Assembly (NCBI GenBank): GCA_023701085.1
Contig: JAMPXR010000008.1
Coordinates: 1-18,441, forward strand
Direction: 5' to 3'
Length of the DNA stretch: 18,441 nucleotides
DNA from: Ramlibacter sp.
Lineage (GTDB): Bacteria; Pseudomonadota; Gammaproteobacteria; Burkholderiales; Burkholderiaceae_C
Below are positions 1-7,226 of the stretch, piece by piece. The notes beneath the pieces are model-generated. The model was not told the DNA's origin, searched no databases, and saw only the letters and a program-made list of their open reading frames with translations. The number at the start of each line of letters is the position of its first letter. Within the stretch, counting starts at the first letter, position 1. Made by a program: the position numbers and the translations under genes.

Positions 1-1
1 G

Positions 2-1033
2 CCCGGCTTCAACGTCATTCCCGACACCCTGGGCACCTACGACTGCCACGGCCACGGCACGCACGTGGCCGGCACGGCGGCGGGCAGCACCTGGGGCGTC
101 GCCAAGAATGCTTTCCTGATCCCGGTGCGCGTCCTCGACTGCAACGGCTACGGCACCTGGAGCAACGTCATCGCCGGCGTGGACTGGGTGGCCAACAGCG
201 CGATGCGCCCCGCCGTGGCGAACCTGTCCATCGGCGGCACGCCTTCTTCCGCGCTGGACGGCGCGATCGCAGGCGCCGTCGCCAAGGGCGTCACGGTCGT
301 GGTCGCGGCCGGCAACAGCAACGTGGACGCCTGCACCGCTTCGCCCTCGCGCGAGCCCAGCGCCATCACGGTGGGCGCCACCAGCAGTTCCGACGCGCGC
401 GCCTCGTTTTCGAACTGGGGCGCTTGCGTGGACCTCTTCGCGCCGGGCGTGGGCATCACCTCGGCCTACAACACCAGCAACTCGGCCACCTACCTGATGA
501 GCGGCACCTCGATGGCGACGCCCCACGTGTCCGGGGTCGCCGCCCTGATCCTGGAATCCAACCCGACCGCGTCGCCGGCGGCGGTGACTCTGCAGATCAA
601 GTCGGGGGCGACGCCGAACCGGATCACCACCGTGGGAACCGGCTCGCCCAACCTGCTGCTCAACTCGCTCGGAACCGGCGGCGGCTACGTCGCGCCCCCG
701 CCCACCGTCGTGACCCAGTCGGTGGCCGTGAAGTCCATGGCCGGCAGTTCGAACCGGACGGGCGGCAACTGGAAAGCCTCCAGCGCGGTCACCGTGCGTG
801 ACGTGAGCACCGGCGCGGTCGTGCCCAATGCCACCGTCAGCGGCAGCTTCTTGCCGGGCGGCAACAGCAGCTGCGTGACCGGCAGCACCGGCAGTTGCAC
901 GCTGACCAGCGCAGCGATCAAGTCCAACGCCGCTTCCAGCACCACCTTGACCGCCACCGGCATTTCCGGAACGCAGATGGTTTACGACGCCACCCAGAAC
1001 GCGGTGACGCAGATCGTGATCAGCAAGCCCTGA
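2..1033 (+). CDS. S8 family (subtilisin-like) serine peptidase, C-terminal part, cut by the left window edge
   Basis: Secreted or surface endopeptidase of the subtilase family (proteinase K-like, by motif style). The frame is open from base 2. It shows the catalytic His motif [10 protein letters not shown] at bases 47-76, the oxyanion-hole region VVVAAGNSN near base 300, and the catalytic Ser motif [11 protein letters not shown] near base 503. The Asp of the triad and any signal peptide or propeptide lie left of the window. After the catalytic domain a Pro-rich linker (APPPT, near base 693) leads into about 110 residues of Ser/Thr/Gly-rich beta-type sequence ending VISKP. This resembles the Ig-like C-terminal domains appended to bacterial exoproteases. 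Four Cys in the catalytic part suggest disulfides in an exported enzyme. The gene converges on the DUF5801-repeat gene, with hairpins between them. Family assignment is certain; substrate and localisation are inferred. Confidence 0.93.
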   Translation, partial: PGFNVIPDTLGTYDCHGHGTHVAGTAAGSTWGVAKNAFLIPVRVLDCNGYGTWSNVIAGVDWVANSAMRPAVANLSIGGTPSSALDGAIAGAVAKGVTVVVAAGNSNVDACTASPSREPSAITVGATSSSDARASFSNWGACVDLFAPGVGITSAYNTSNSATYLMSGTSMATPHVSGVAALILESNPTASPAAVTLQIKSGATPNRITTVGTGSPNLLLNSLGTGGGYVAPPPTVVTQSVAVKSMAGSSNRTGGNWKASSAVTVRDVSTGAVVPNATVSGSFLPGGNSSCVTGSTGSCTLTSAAIKSNAASSTTLTATGISGTQMVYDATQNAVTQIVISKP

Positions 1034-1047
1034 AGTCGCGGCTCATG

Positions 1048-1090
1048 AAGCGGCCGGCTTCCCGCGGGAGGCCGGCCGCTTTGTCTTCGG
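1048..1090 (+). terminator. Rho-independent terminator of the S8 peptidase gene
   Basis: A perfect 11-bp inverted repeat (AAGCGGCCGGC at 1048-1058, GCCGGCCGCTT at 1071-1081) with a 12-nt loop lies 14 bp after the stop codon. It is followed by a T-rich run (TTTGTCTT) on the plus strand. The loop holds a smaller palindrome, CCCGCGGG. It probably also blocks transcription arriving from the convergent gene. Confidence 0.8.
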
Positions 1091-1111
1091 GGCGGCGCGC
1101 AGCGCGCCGCC
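1091..1111 (-). terminator. GC-rich hairpin after the DUF5801-repeat gene
   Basis: GGCGGCGCGC and GCGCGCCGCC form a near-perfect dyad around a single central A, giving a 9-bp stem with a 3-nt loop. It starts about 9 bp beyond the stop codon of the minus-strand gene. No T-run follows on the minus strand, so it may act together with the 1048-1081 stem rather than as a complete intrinsic terminator. Confidence 0.45.
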
Positions 1112-1120
1112 CTCGCGCGA

Positions 1121-4100
1121 TTACACGGGCACCGGATCGATGGTCACGCCGATCACCTCGACCGGCCCGGTGTCGCCGTCGTAGTCCGTCATCTGCACCG
1201 CCATGTCGAAGTTGAACTGCGTGCCCTGCACGGCCAGGTCGATTCCCGCGGGCGCAATGTCGAAGTCATCACCCTCCAGCGTCTGGCCATTGACGACCAC
1301 GCCATCGTAGTTGGACGTCTCGATGCGGTTGAAGCCATCCTTGGTGTACAGCTTGATGACAGGATCGTCCGCACCCACCCCATCGCCGCTCTGGCCTTCG
1401 TTGAGTCCGGTCAGGATCACCCCGCCGTTGTGGAGAATGGCCGTCACGGTGTGGCCGTTGACCGTGGTCGTGCCGCCATTGACCAGCGCGCCGTTGTCCA
1501 CCAGCGTCACGCCATTGACCATCAGCTTGGTGATCGGGTCGAGCGTGTCGCCGGCGTCGCCAACGAAGGTCTTGTCGTCGTCGGCATCGAAGGCCTGAAC
1601 GAACAAGGTGCCGGTCGTGCCGCTGGGGGTGTTTTGCGTCAGCACGAACGAGTAGCCGTTGACGGTCTGCTGCGTGCCCATGTTGAAGTCGCTGCCCAGC
1701 GGCGAGCCGGCCAGGGACCCTCCGTTCATGAAGTCGATGCGCAGCAGGTCGCCCTCATTCATCGACTGGTTGTCGGTGCCCGCGCCCTGGGTGCTGACAT
1801 TGACGGAATGGTCGGCGGGCGCGCCGCCCTCCACGTCGCCGCCCGAGAACAGCAGGTCCAGCTTGGTGCCGCTGACGTTGTCGATCAGGTTGTAGGTCGG
1901 GTTGCCGGACTTGACCGGCGCGGCGCCCAGGAAGCTGATCCCGCCGCCGTCGTCGATGGTGCGCGAGAACGTGACCGTGTACTGGTCCGTGGCCGAGGTG
2001 TCGATCTTCGCGGTGAAGACGGTCTCGCCGCCCGTTTCCCTGACGGCCGTGAGCGTGCCCGTGCCGAAACCGGACAGCACGATGTTTTCGCCGCCGGACT
2101 TCAGGAGATTGGCCTTGGCGTCGTACAGGTAGTTGTCCTTCGTGTTGGTATCGACGAATACCAGCGTGCCCAGACCGTCCGCGCCGACCGCGGTGTCGGA
2201 GTTCAGGTTCTTGGTGGCCGAGGCCTCCCCATCGTTGAGCAGCTTGATCGAGTCCGGCGTGAAGCCGACGGGTGAGTCGTCATCGACGGTGATCTTGAGC
2301 TTGTCGCCAGCGGCCGTGATCTTGTCGCCGTCCTTGTCGGTGATCTGCAGGAGGGTGCCCAGCTCGAGGATGAGGTCGTCCTCGAAGGAGGTCTCCACCG
2401 GCGTGGGGTTCGTGCTCGGATCGTCCGTCAATGGATGGTCCAGCGGGCCCAGCAGCTTGAAGGTGTAGCTGCCGTCCTTGGTCGGGTTGTCCAGGCTCAG
2501 GGTGAAGACCGCGCGGTCCTTGGTGCCGCCGTCGAAGCCCTTCACGGCATCGCCATCCACATACGCGGTCAGGGTGTCGCCCTTGACCTCATAGACCACC
2601 GCGCCGCCGCTGGATTTCAGATTCTGGTCCAGCTTCGTGGTGTCCGCGGACAATCCGTAGCTCTTCAGGCCGTCGGCGCCGGGCGAGAAGATGGCGGCGA
2701 CGCTGCCGGTAATGGTGATCGCGTCACTCGGCACGTAGTCCCCGTACCCGCCGGAAATCCCGCCGGTCAGGCCATCCTCGTCCACCGTGCCGGTCTGTCC
2801 GGTGCCATCGGCTGTGGGCGAATCGTCGTCGACGGTGACCAGCAGGTGCTCCGCGTCACCCAGCACGGAATCCTTGTCCTTGTCGGTGACCTTCAGGACG
2901 CTGCCCAGGGCCAGGACGATGTCGTTCTCGCTATCGTCGCCGGTCTTGCCGTCCAGGGACAGGTGGTCCAGGTTGTCCAGCAGCGTGAACTTGTAGTCCA
3001 CCTTGTCGGTGCCGCTCAGCTCCAGCTTGAACACGCCGCGGTCCTTGACGCCACCGTCGTATTCGGCTGCATTGCCGTCGCCGTCGACGAAGCCCCACAG
3101 GGTGTCGGTCTGCACGTCGAAGGCCACCGCGCCGCCATCGGAAGTCAGCGTCAGCGCGTTGGTCAGGGCCTTGGCGTCGGCCTCCGACTCATAAGCCTTG
3201 ATGCCCGTGAGCTGGCTGTCGTCCAGGCCAAAGCTCAGCAAGCCGTCGTTGCCGGCCTTGAACACGGTGGTGAGGACGCCCGAGGCGACGAGGTCCGCGC
3301 CCTTGACGTCACCGTTGACCCCCTCAGGCGCAGTGTTGCCCGCCAGGCCTTCCTCGTCCACGATGCCCGTCGCGGTGCCCACGATCGAGGGCGCGTCATC
3401 CTCGAAGTTCACGAAGCTGCCGATTTCCTGAGTCTGCGTCGTGGAGCTGGGCAGGCTGACGCCGCCGATGTCGAACGGCGAGCTGCCGAATGTTCCATCG
3501 AGGGCCTCGATCATCACGCGGTGATGCGGCGTGGAGGTGGTGTATTCGAGCGTGTAGCCCGATTCGAAGCCGCTGATCTCCACGCTGCGGCCCTCGACCG
3601 TGGTCCCAATGCCGTCATCGCTCTCCACCGCGCCGAAGGTGACCTTCAGGGAGCCGACGGTCGTGTCGCTCTTGACGCCATCGAAACCGGCAACCTTGGC
3701 GCCCGAGGCGTCGCGGATGGTGACGCTGTCGATGTAAACCAGGTCGTCATCGGTGTCGAGCAGGCCCTCGTAATAAGCGGTGCCCTGTTCCTCGGCGGTG
3801 GTGTACGCGCTGAGCCTGGCCGTGGAGGCCTTGGGCGGCGTTTGCTGGGCGATGTCGATGCTCGCCCCCATGGTGCCGAATAGGTCCCCGTACAGGATGT
3901 TGGCCTCGGTGGTCGCCTCCTCGTGGGTCAGGTCGGGAACGGTGTAATCCGAATTCGGGTCCGTCACGAAGGTGAAGATCATCCCTTCACCGGGTTTGGT
4001 CTTGGTGGGTGGATCGATGGACTGGTTGTTCGTGCCTATGGTGGTGGGCCCGCCGCCCTGGCTGGTGTTGACCGTGTCGCCATCGAGCTTGCCGTGGTCG

Positions 4101-4837
4101 TTGATCCGGTCAGGATCCTTGCCGGTGATGATCAGCCCCACGTTCCCGCTGGACCCCTTGAACATCAGGAACTCGTTCTGTCCGGAGGGCAGCCCCGCGA
4201 ACTCGAATTCGATGGCCGTGGTGGTGGAGACATACAGCTGGTTCGTCATGTCGACGGCGTCGTCGCCATCATTGGGGTTCGTATGGTGCAGCGGCTGGAA
4301 CTGCGCCATCCAGACCTTGGCGCTGCCACCGGTGCCGGTGTTCGTCTCGTCCAGATACGCGGCAAAAGCGATCGCGCCATTCGAATTGGCCGTGTCTTTC
4401 AGGTCGAACTTGTCGCCGCCGGCCGTGCCCACCCGCCCCAGCACGATGTTGTTGTTGCTCTGCGTGTACAGGAAGATCTGCGTTCCGTCCAACGTGTACA
4501 GGCCGCTGAAGTCCCCGTCCAGCGCGGCGCCTTTGCCGTCGGTGAATGCAAGATCATCGTAGGCGCCGGTGATGGTCACCAGATCCTCGCCACTGTTGCT
4601 GCCGTCGAAGCCGCTCAGGGCCACGGCCAGGGGAACTGTGGTGGCGTTCCCCAGCACGCCGGCCGACGTCAGGAAATTCTCGAAGGTGTCGGGCAGATCG
4701 CTCGATCCGTTGATGACCGCGACGGTGACGTCGTTGTCATTCTGGTCGCCCGCGGCCGCACCGATCAATGCCAGGTTCTGCGACAGGTTGGATTCGTCGG
4801 CGGTGGGTTGATAGGTCGAATTGATGGTAATGGCCAT
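1121..4837 (-). CDS. Large Asp-rich DUF5801 repeats-in-toxin domain protein, putative secreted adhesin or surface protein
   Basis: 1238 residues, acidic, rich in Asp, Gly, Thr and Ser, without Cys. No N-terminal signal peptide is visible (begins MAITINSTYQPTADESNLSQN). Residues about 477-668 and 669-850 are two homologous repeats. Each opens with (V/F)(D/E)DD(S/A)P followed by VDE(E/D)GL(A/T)G, contains GGAV and DGG(V/T)KDR, and ends in a TDKDxD acidic loop. This is the pattern of the DUF5801/T1SS-type repeat, thought to bind calcium and to stack in extended adhesins. A third VDDDSP at about 849 opens the C-terminal region. The stretches 250-430 and 1010-1150 look distantly alike. The protein ends VEVIGVTIDPVPV, with no glycine-rich RTX nonapeptides. 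The start is supported by AGGAG at 4846-4850, 8 nt before ATG. It is divergent from LuxR-type regulator 1. Family confident, function inferred. Confidence 0.85.
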   Translation of the reverse strand: MAITINSTYQPTADESNLSQNLALIGAAAGDQNDNDVTVAVINGSSDLPDTFENFLTSAGVLGNATTVPLAVALSGFDGSNSGEDLVTITGAYDDLAFTDGKGAALDGDFSGLYTLDGTQIFLYTQSNNNIVLGRVGTAGGDKFDLKDTANSNGAIAFAAYLDETNTGTGGSAKVWMAQFQPLHHTNPNDGDDAVDMTNQLYVSTTTAIEFEFAGLPSGQNEFLMFKGSSGNVGLIITGKDPDRINDHGKLDGDTVNTSQGGGPTTIGTNNQSIDPPTKTKPGEGMIFTFVTDPNSDYTVPDLTHEEATTEANILYGDLFGTMGASIDIAQQTPPKASTARLSAYTTAEEQGTAYYEGLLDTDDDLVYIDSVTIRDASGAKVAGFDGVKSDTTVGSLKVTFGAVESDDGIGTTVEGRSVEISGFESGYTLEYTTSTPHHRVMIEALDGTFGSSPFDIGGVSLPSSTTQTQEIGSFVNFEDDAPSIVGTATGIVDEEGLAGNTAPEGVNGDVKGADLVASGVLTTVFKAGNDGLLSFGLDDSQLTGIKAYESEADAKALTNALTLTSDGGAVAFDVQTDTLWGFVDGDGNAAEYDGGVKDRGVFKLELSGTDKVDYKFTLLDNLDHLSLDGKTGDDSENDIVLALGSVLKVTDKDKDSVLGDAEHLLVTVDDDSPTADGTGQTGTVDEDGLTGGISGGYGDYVPSDAITITGSVAAIFSPGADGLKSYGLSADTTKLDQNLKSSGGAVVYEVKGDTLTAYVDGDAVKGFDGGTKDRAVFTLSLDNPTKDGSYTFKLLGPLDHPLTDDPSTNPTPVETSFEDDLILELGTLLQITDKDGDKITAAGDKLKITVDDDSPVGFTPDSIKLLNDGEASATKNLNSDTAVGADGLGTLVFVDTNTKDNYLYDAKANLLKSGGENIVLSGFGTGTLTAVRETGGETVFTAKIDTSATDQYTVTFSRTIDDGGGISFLGAAPVKSGNPTYNLIDNVSGTKLDLLFSGGDVEGGAPADHSVNVSTQGAGTDNQSMNEGDLLRIDFMNGGSLAGSPLGSDFNMGTQQTVNGYSFVLTQNTPSGTTGTLFVQAFDADDDKTFVGDAGDTLDPITKLMVNGVTLVDNGALVNGGTTTVNGHTVTAILHNGGVILTGLNEGQSGDGVGADDPVIKLYTKDGFNRIETSNYDGVVVNGQTLEGDDFDIAPAGIDLAVQGTQFNFDMAVQMTDYDGDTGPVEVIGVTIDPVPV
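2288..3409 (-). repeat. Two tandem about 185-residue DUF5801-type repeats within the large acidic protein
   Basis: Repeat 1 (about 2834-3409) and repeat 2 (about 2288-2833) translate to homologous blocks sharing, in order: DD(S/A)P, VDE(E/D)GL, G(N/A)DGL(L/K)S(F/Y)GL, (D/S)GGAV, DTL, VDGD, DGG(V/T)KDR, LDH, a DD(I/L) stretch, LG(S/T)LL or LGSVLK, TDKD, LL(V/K)TVDDDSP-like ends. Divergence is substantial, so this is an old duplication rather than recent slippage. Confidence 0.8.
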
Positions 4838-4987
4838 TGAAGCAACTCCTGAAGAGGCACGGCCATCAAACCCTGGCCGCTGGGCGTCGCCAAATTCCGA
4901 TCGGCAAGTGACTCAGCGGATGCACAGGCGCGCCGTCTGCGCGCGCGGCATCCGATGTAGTGAAACTAGTCCGAGCCCAGGGGGTTG

Positions 4988-5008
4988 CTCAATACATCTG
5001 ATGGTGTA
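4988..5008. promoter_or_regulatory. Shared 21-bp dyad element, copy 1 (putative operator)
   Basis: Plus-strand sequence CTCAATACATC, T, GATGGTGTA. It matches 20 of 21 positions of the copy at 7337-7357, the only other copy noticed in the window. The core is an imperfect dyad, ATACATCT-GA-TGGTGTAC, about 18 bp long, the usual size of a LuxR/NarL-type dimer site. It lies 150 bp before the DUF5801 gene start and about 170 bp before regulator 1. On the minus strand the conserved block ends in TTGAG, which could be a -35 element for the DUF5801 gene. That would put the dyad in an activator-like position. The operator role is inferred. Confidence 0.55.
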
Positions 5009-5101
5009 CCGGGACAGGCATGCCGCGTTTTGGGGATGTCCACGCCGGAAATTCCATGCGACATTGCGCACAACAATTTCTGTTTTCTGCTCAGCTTCCG
5101 T

Positions 5102-5146
5102 TCGTTCGCATCTGCTAGCCTTTTGTGCCCGCTCGGGTGCGAACGA
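5102..5146 (+). promoter_or_regulatory. 9-bp inverted repeat in the leader of LuxR-type regulator 1
   Basis: TCGTTCGCA (5102-5110) and TGCGAACGA (5138-5146) are perfect inverted repeats separated by 27 nt, ending 31 bp before the regulator start codon. The half-site centres are about 36 bp apart, so it could be a pair of protein-binding half-sites or a long-loop RNA stem in the 5' leader. No T-run follows, so it is not a terminator. Confidence 0.4.
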
Positions 5147-5177
5147 CGAACCAAACGTTCACTGCCAAGGACGCACG

Positions 5178-5819
5178 ATGCAGATCAAGCTGCTCATCGC
5201 GTGTGAAGACGAATCTCTGGGCTTGGCCTTGAGCAGGCACTTTGCGCAGGATGCGGCGGCCGACATCGCGATCTTCACGACCGACCTGGCCAGACTGGGC
5301 GTGGAAACCGCCAGGCTCGTGCCGGATGTCCTGCTGCTCGAACAGTCACCGGGGAGCGATCCGGAAGATGTCCTGCAGCCTTTGCTGCGACTGCGACCGG
5401 CCACACGCGTGCTGTTTCTCTGCCAGAGCCTGTCGCGCGAGCTGATGCTTGCGCTGGTGAGGCTGGGCGCCTGCGGCTGCCTCCTCAGGTCGGACCCGCC
5501 CGCGATCTGGGCCAAGGCGGTGCGCGCCGTGCATGGCGGGGACGCCTGGTTCGGACGCTCCAGCCTCGTGCTGGCGCTTCGCAGCCTCGTCGGCGCCAGC
5601 GCCGTGGTGCGCGCGCGGCCGGACGAGGGACGGCTGACGGCGCGCGAGGAAGAAGTCTTCGACCTGATCGGCCGCGGCCTGAGCAACAAGGAGGTCGCGC
5701 GCGAGCTGACGATCAGCGATCACACGGTCAAGACGCACCTGCACCGCATCTACGTCAAGCTGCAGCAAAGCGGGCGCTACAAGGCGCTGCTCGCGCAGGC
5801 GGGGCGGGTTCCGCATTGA
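5178..5819 (+). CDS. LuxR/NarL-family transcriptional regulator with degenerate receiver domain (regulator 1)
   Basis: 213 residues in two domains. Residues 1-120 have a response-regulator receiver fold pattern. Residues about 152-213 are a LuxR-type helix-turn-helix (LTAREEEVFDLIGRGLSNKEVA, then ISDHTVKTHLHRIYVKL) that binds DNA as a dimer. Key receiver residues are missing: the phosphoacceptor position in PDVLLLE is Glu55 instead of Asp, the conserved Thr/Ser is Cys82, and the conserved Lys is Arg104. Control by a histidine kinase is therefore unlikely, and Glu55 may mimic phosphorylation. The start is ATG at 5178 because AAGGA (5167-5171) lies 6 nt before it and the paralogue at 7594 begins the same way (MxIKLL(I/V)AC). 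The open frame continues upstream, but that sequence looks non-coding. It is divergent from the DUF5801 gene and convergent with the 5928-7226 gene. DNA-binding role confident; targets inferred. Confidence 0.9.
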   Translation: MQIKLLIACEDESLGLALSRHFAQDAAADIAIFTTDLARLGVETARLVPDVLLLEQSPGSDPEDVLQPLLRLRPATRVLFLCQSLSRELMLALVRLGACGCLLRSDPPAIWAKAVRAVHGGDAWFGRSSLVLALRSLVGASAVVRARPDEGRLTAREEEVFDLIGRGLSNKEVARELTISDHTVKTHLHRIYVKLQQSGRYKALLAQAGRVPH

Positions 5820-5849
5820 CGTTTTCTCCGGCCGCCGCCGGTAGCACGT

Positions 5850-5884
5850 AAAAGAAGAACCCGGTCCCGTGGAAAGAGCCGGGT
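5850..5884 (-). terminator. Rho-independent terminator of the 5928-7226 secreted-protein gene
   Basis: On the minus strand, ACCCGG (5884-5879) and CCGGGT (5864-5859) form a 6-bp stem followed by TTCTTCTTTT. It lies about 45 bp beyond the stop codon of the minus-strand gene. The stem is short but the T-rich tail is clear. Confidence 0.6.
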
Positions 5885-5887
5885 CAC

Positions 5888-5911
5888 GCTTGCGGCCGCC
5901 CGGCCGCAAGC
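5888..5911. terminator. GC-rich hairpin between two convergent genes
   Basis: A perfect 11-bp inverted repeat, GCTTGCGGCCG and CGGCCGCAAGC, is separated by CC, giving a 10-bp stem with a 4-nt loop. No T-run follows on either strand. It sits between the ends of regulator 1 and the secreted-protein gene. It may stabilise 3' ends or assist the adjacent 5850-5884 terminator. Confidence 0.45.
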
Positions 5912-5927
5912 GCTCCGCGATACCGCC

Positions 5928-7226
5928 CTAGTTGAACGTGAACGCGCAGGGCGAACTCTGGACGAAGTTCAGGTTGTTGTTGGCCTTGTCAAGTGCGTTC
6001 TTCAGCGCCTCCTGGATTGCGCGGTTGGGATCGCCAGACAAGGTCTGGCCGTCGGCTCCAAGCTCCGCATTCGCCTCGGCCATGACATCGTTCACGGTGG
6101 CAAATCCATTGGCGTTCGCCGACGCGGTCCCTGGTGCGTAGATCAGCGCACTGCCGCTGACGAATCCCTCGTAAACATTGAGTTCCATGGCTGCCAGTTG
6201 CACGGACAGCATGTAGGCCATGTTCGTCGCCGACCCACTCAGGAGCCAAGATCGGAATCCCGCGAGCGTTGTCGGATCAAATGGCGATCCGTCGGCGTTT
6301 CGCAGGTTCAACGCCGCCAGCGCTTGCAGGTCCGCTTCCGACGTCAAAGCCTGTCCGTTCCTGTTGCTCCAGAAACCCAGCGTGTGGCCGCCACCGGGGC
6401 CGGTGCACACATTGCCGAACAAGGCCGTTCCCGTTCCGTTCTCAGGCACGTTAACGACGATCGTGTCGGTGCCGGCCGGAAGCGTCCTGATCCAGTTCGT
6501 CTGCGTTGGCATGTATTCCTTGACCACGCAGACTCCCGGCTGGACCACCGAGACGACTTCCGTGAAATCGTCCTGGTTGATGCAGGTAGCGGGCGCCGTC
6601 GCATCGTCCGCAATGGCCACCTTCCATCCGATGATGAATGTGTCGCTACCGTCCACGACGCTGTTGGCGTTCGCATCGTAGAACTTCTGCACGACCAGGG
6701 TGCCGGTGCTCACGACGCCGCCGCCGCCGTCTTCGTCGACCTTGAAGTTGTCGGTCTTGGTGGAGGAATTGTCGAAGTTCGAAACCGTGCTGACCCAGAC
6801 CTTGTACTCGCCGCCGTTATTCGGCGTGAGGTCGTAGCCCTGCGTTCCATCGCTGTCCTTGACGAGGATCGCCCAGAGTTGATAGCAGGTCACGAACTCA
6901 CCGCCGCTGACGACCACCGAGGCCGTGGTGGTGTAGCCGAGCCGGTCCGCTCCGGACGGGTCGGTCACCTTCACGTAGTAATTCCCATCGGGCAGTCCGG
7001 CGGCACCCGTGTGATGCGGCCCACCGTCGAGGTACACGTCCTGCCGGCTCGCGTAGATGTTCAGATCGGTGCCTGAACACGCGGTACCGTCGAAACTGGT
7101 GGTGAAGATGGCGCCCGACAGTTGGGCGCTGGCCGTAGCCGGAATCGTCAGCCCCGAAAATGCAATGACCATCGCGGCAATGGCCCCACGGAGGCTGAGC
7201 AGTTTGAGCCTGCTTGTAACGAACAT
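5928..7226 (-). CDS. Exported protein with signal peptide, prealbumin/SdrD-B-like domain and C-terminal TLGFW-type domain; function unknown
   Basis: 432 residues. A Sec signal peptide is clear: basic N-terminus (MFVTSRLKLLSLR), hydrophobic core, and cleavage probably after ATASA near residue 34. Residues about 35-165 contain YLDGGP, GLPDGNYYVKVTDPSG and GGEYKVWVSTV, a combination I recognise from uncharacterised exported bacterial proteins. Residues about 173-275 (TGTLVVQKFYDANAN through the NGTGTALFGNVC end) look like an SdrD-B/collagen-binding-B-type beta sandwich. The C-terminus, from GGGHTLGFWSNRNGQ at about 280, is a conserved-looking all-helical module rich in Ala and Asn. Several Cys suggest disulfides. 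No membrane anchor, LPXTG or PEP-CTERM signal is present. GGGAG at 7232-7236 lies 5 nt before ATG. It is divergent from regulator 2, with the shared dyad element between them. Export is confident; the biological role is unknown. Confidence 0.85.
   Translation of the reverse strand: MFVTSRLKLLSLRGAIAAMVIAFSGLTIPATASAQLSGAIFTTSFDGTACSGTDLNIYASRQDVYLDGGPHHTGAAGLPDGNYYVKVTDPSGADRLGYTTTASVVVSGGEFVTCYQLWAILVKDSDGTQGYDLTPNNGGEYKVWVSTVSNFDNSSTKTDNFKVDEDGGGGVVSTGTLVVQKFYDANANSVVDGSDTFIIGWKVAIADDATAPATCINQDDFTEVVSVVQPGVCVVKEYMPTQTNWIRTLPAGTDTIVVNVPENGTGTALFGNVCTGPGGGHTLGFWSNRNGQALTSEADLQALAALNLRNADGSPFDPTTLAGFRSWLLSGSATNMAYMLSVQLAAMELNVYEGFVSGSALIYAPGTASANANGFATVNDVMAEANAELGADGQTLSGDPNRAIQEALKNALDKANNNLNFVQSSPCAFTFN

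Larger units (their letters stand above)
4838..5177. other. Divergent intergenic region between the DUF5801 gene and LuxR-type regulator 1
   Basis: 340 bp with no convincing gene. It must hold both divergent promoters. Visible elements are the Shine-Dalgarno site of the minus-strand gene (4846-4850), the 21-bp dyad element shared with the other regulator locus (4988-5008), a 9-bp inverted repeat (5102-5110 and 5138-5146), and AAGGA (5167-5171) preceding regulator 1. The part from 5060 to 5130 is T-rich compared with the surroundings, as expected of a promoter. No hexamer pair is strong enough to call. Confidence 0.6.

Noticed and set aside
2435..3883. 482-codon open frame on the plus strand
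   Set aside because: Antisense of the DUF5801 repeats; low-complexity Val/Gly/Ala/Arg composition and no motif.
4821..5177. N-terminal extension of LuxR-type regulator 1
   Set aside because: It would overlap the start of the DUF5801 gene and cover the divergent promoter region. The paralogue and the AAGGA site both support ATG at 5178.
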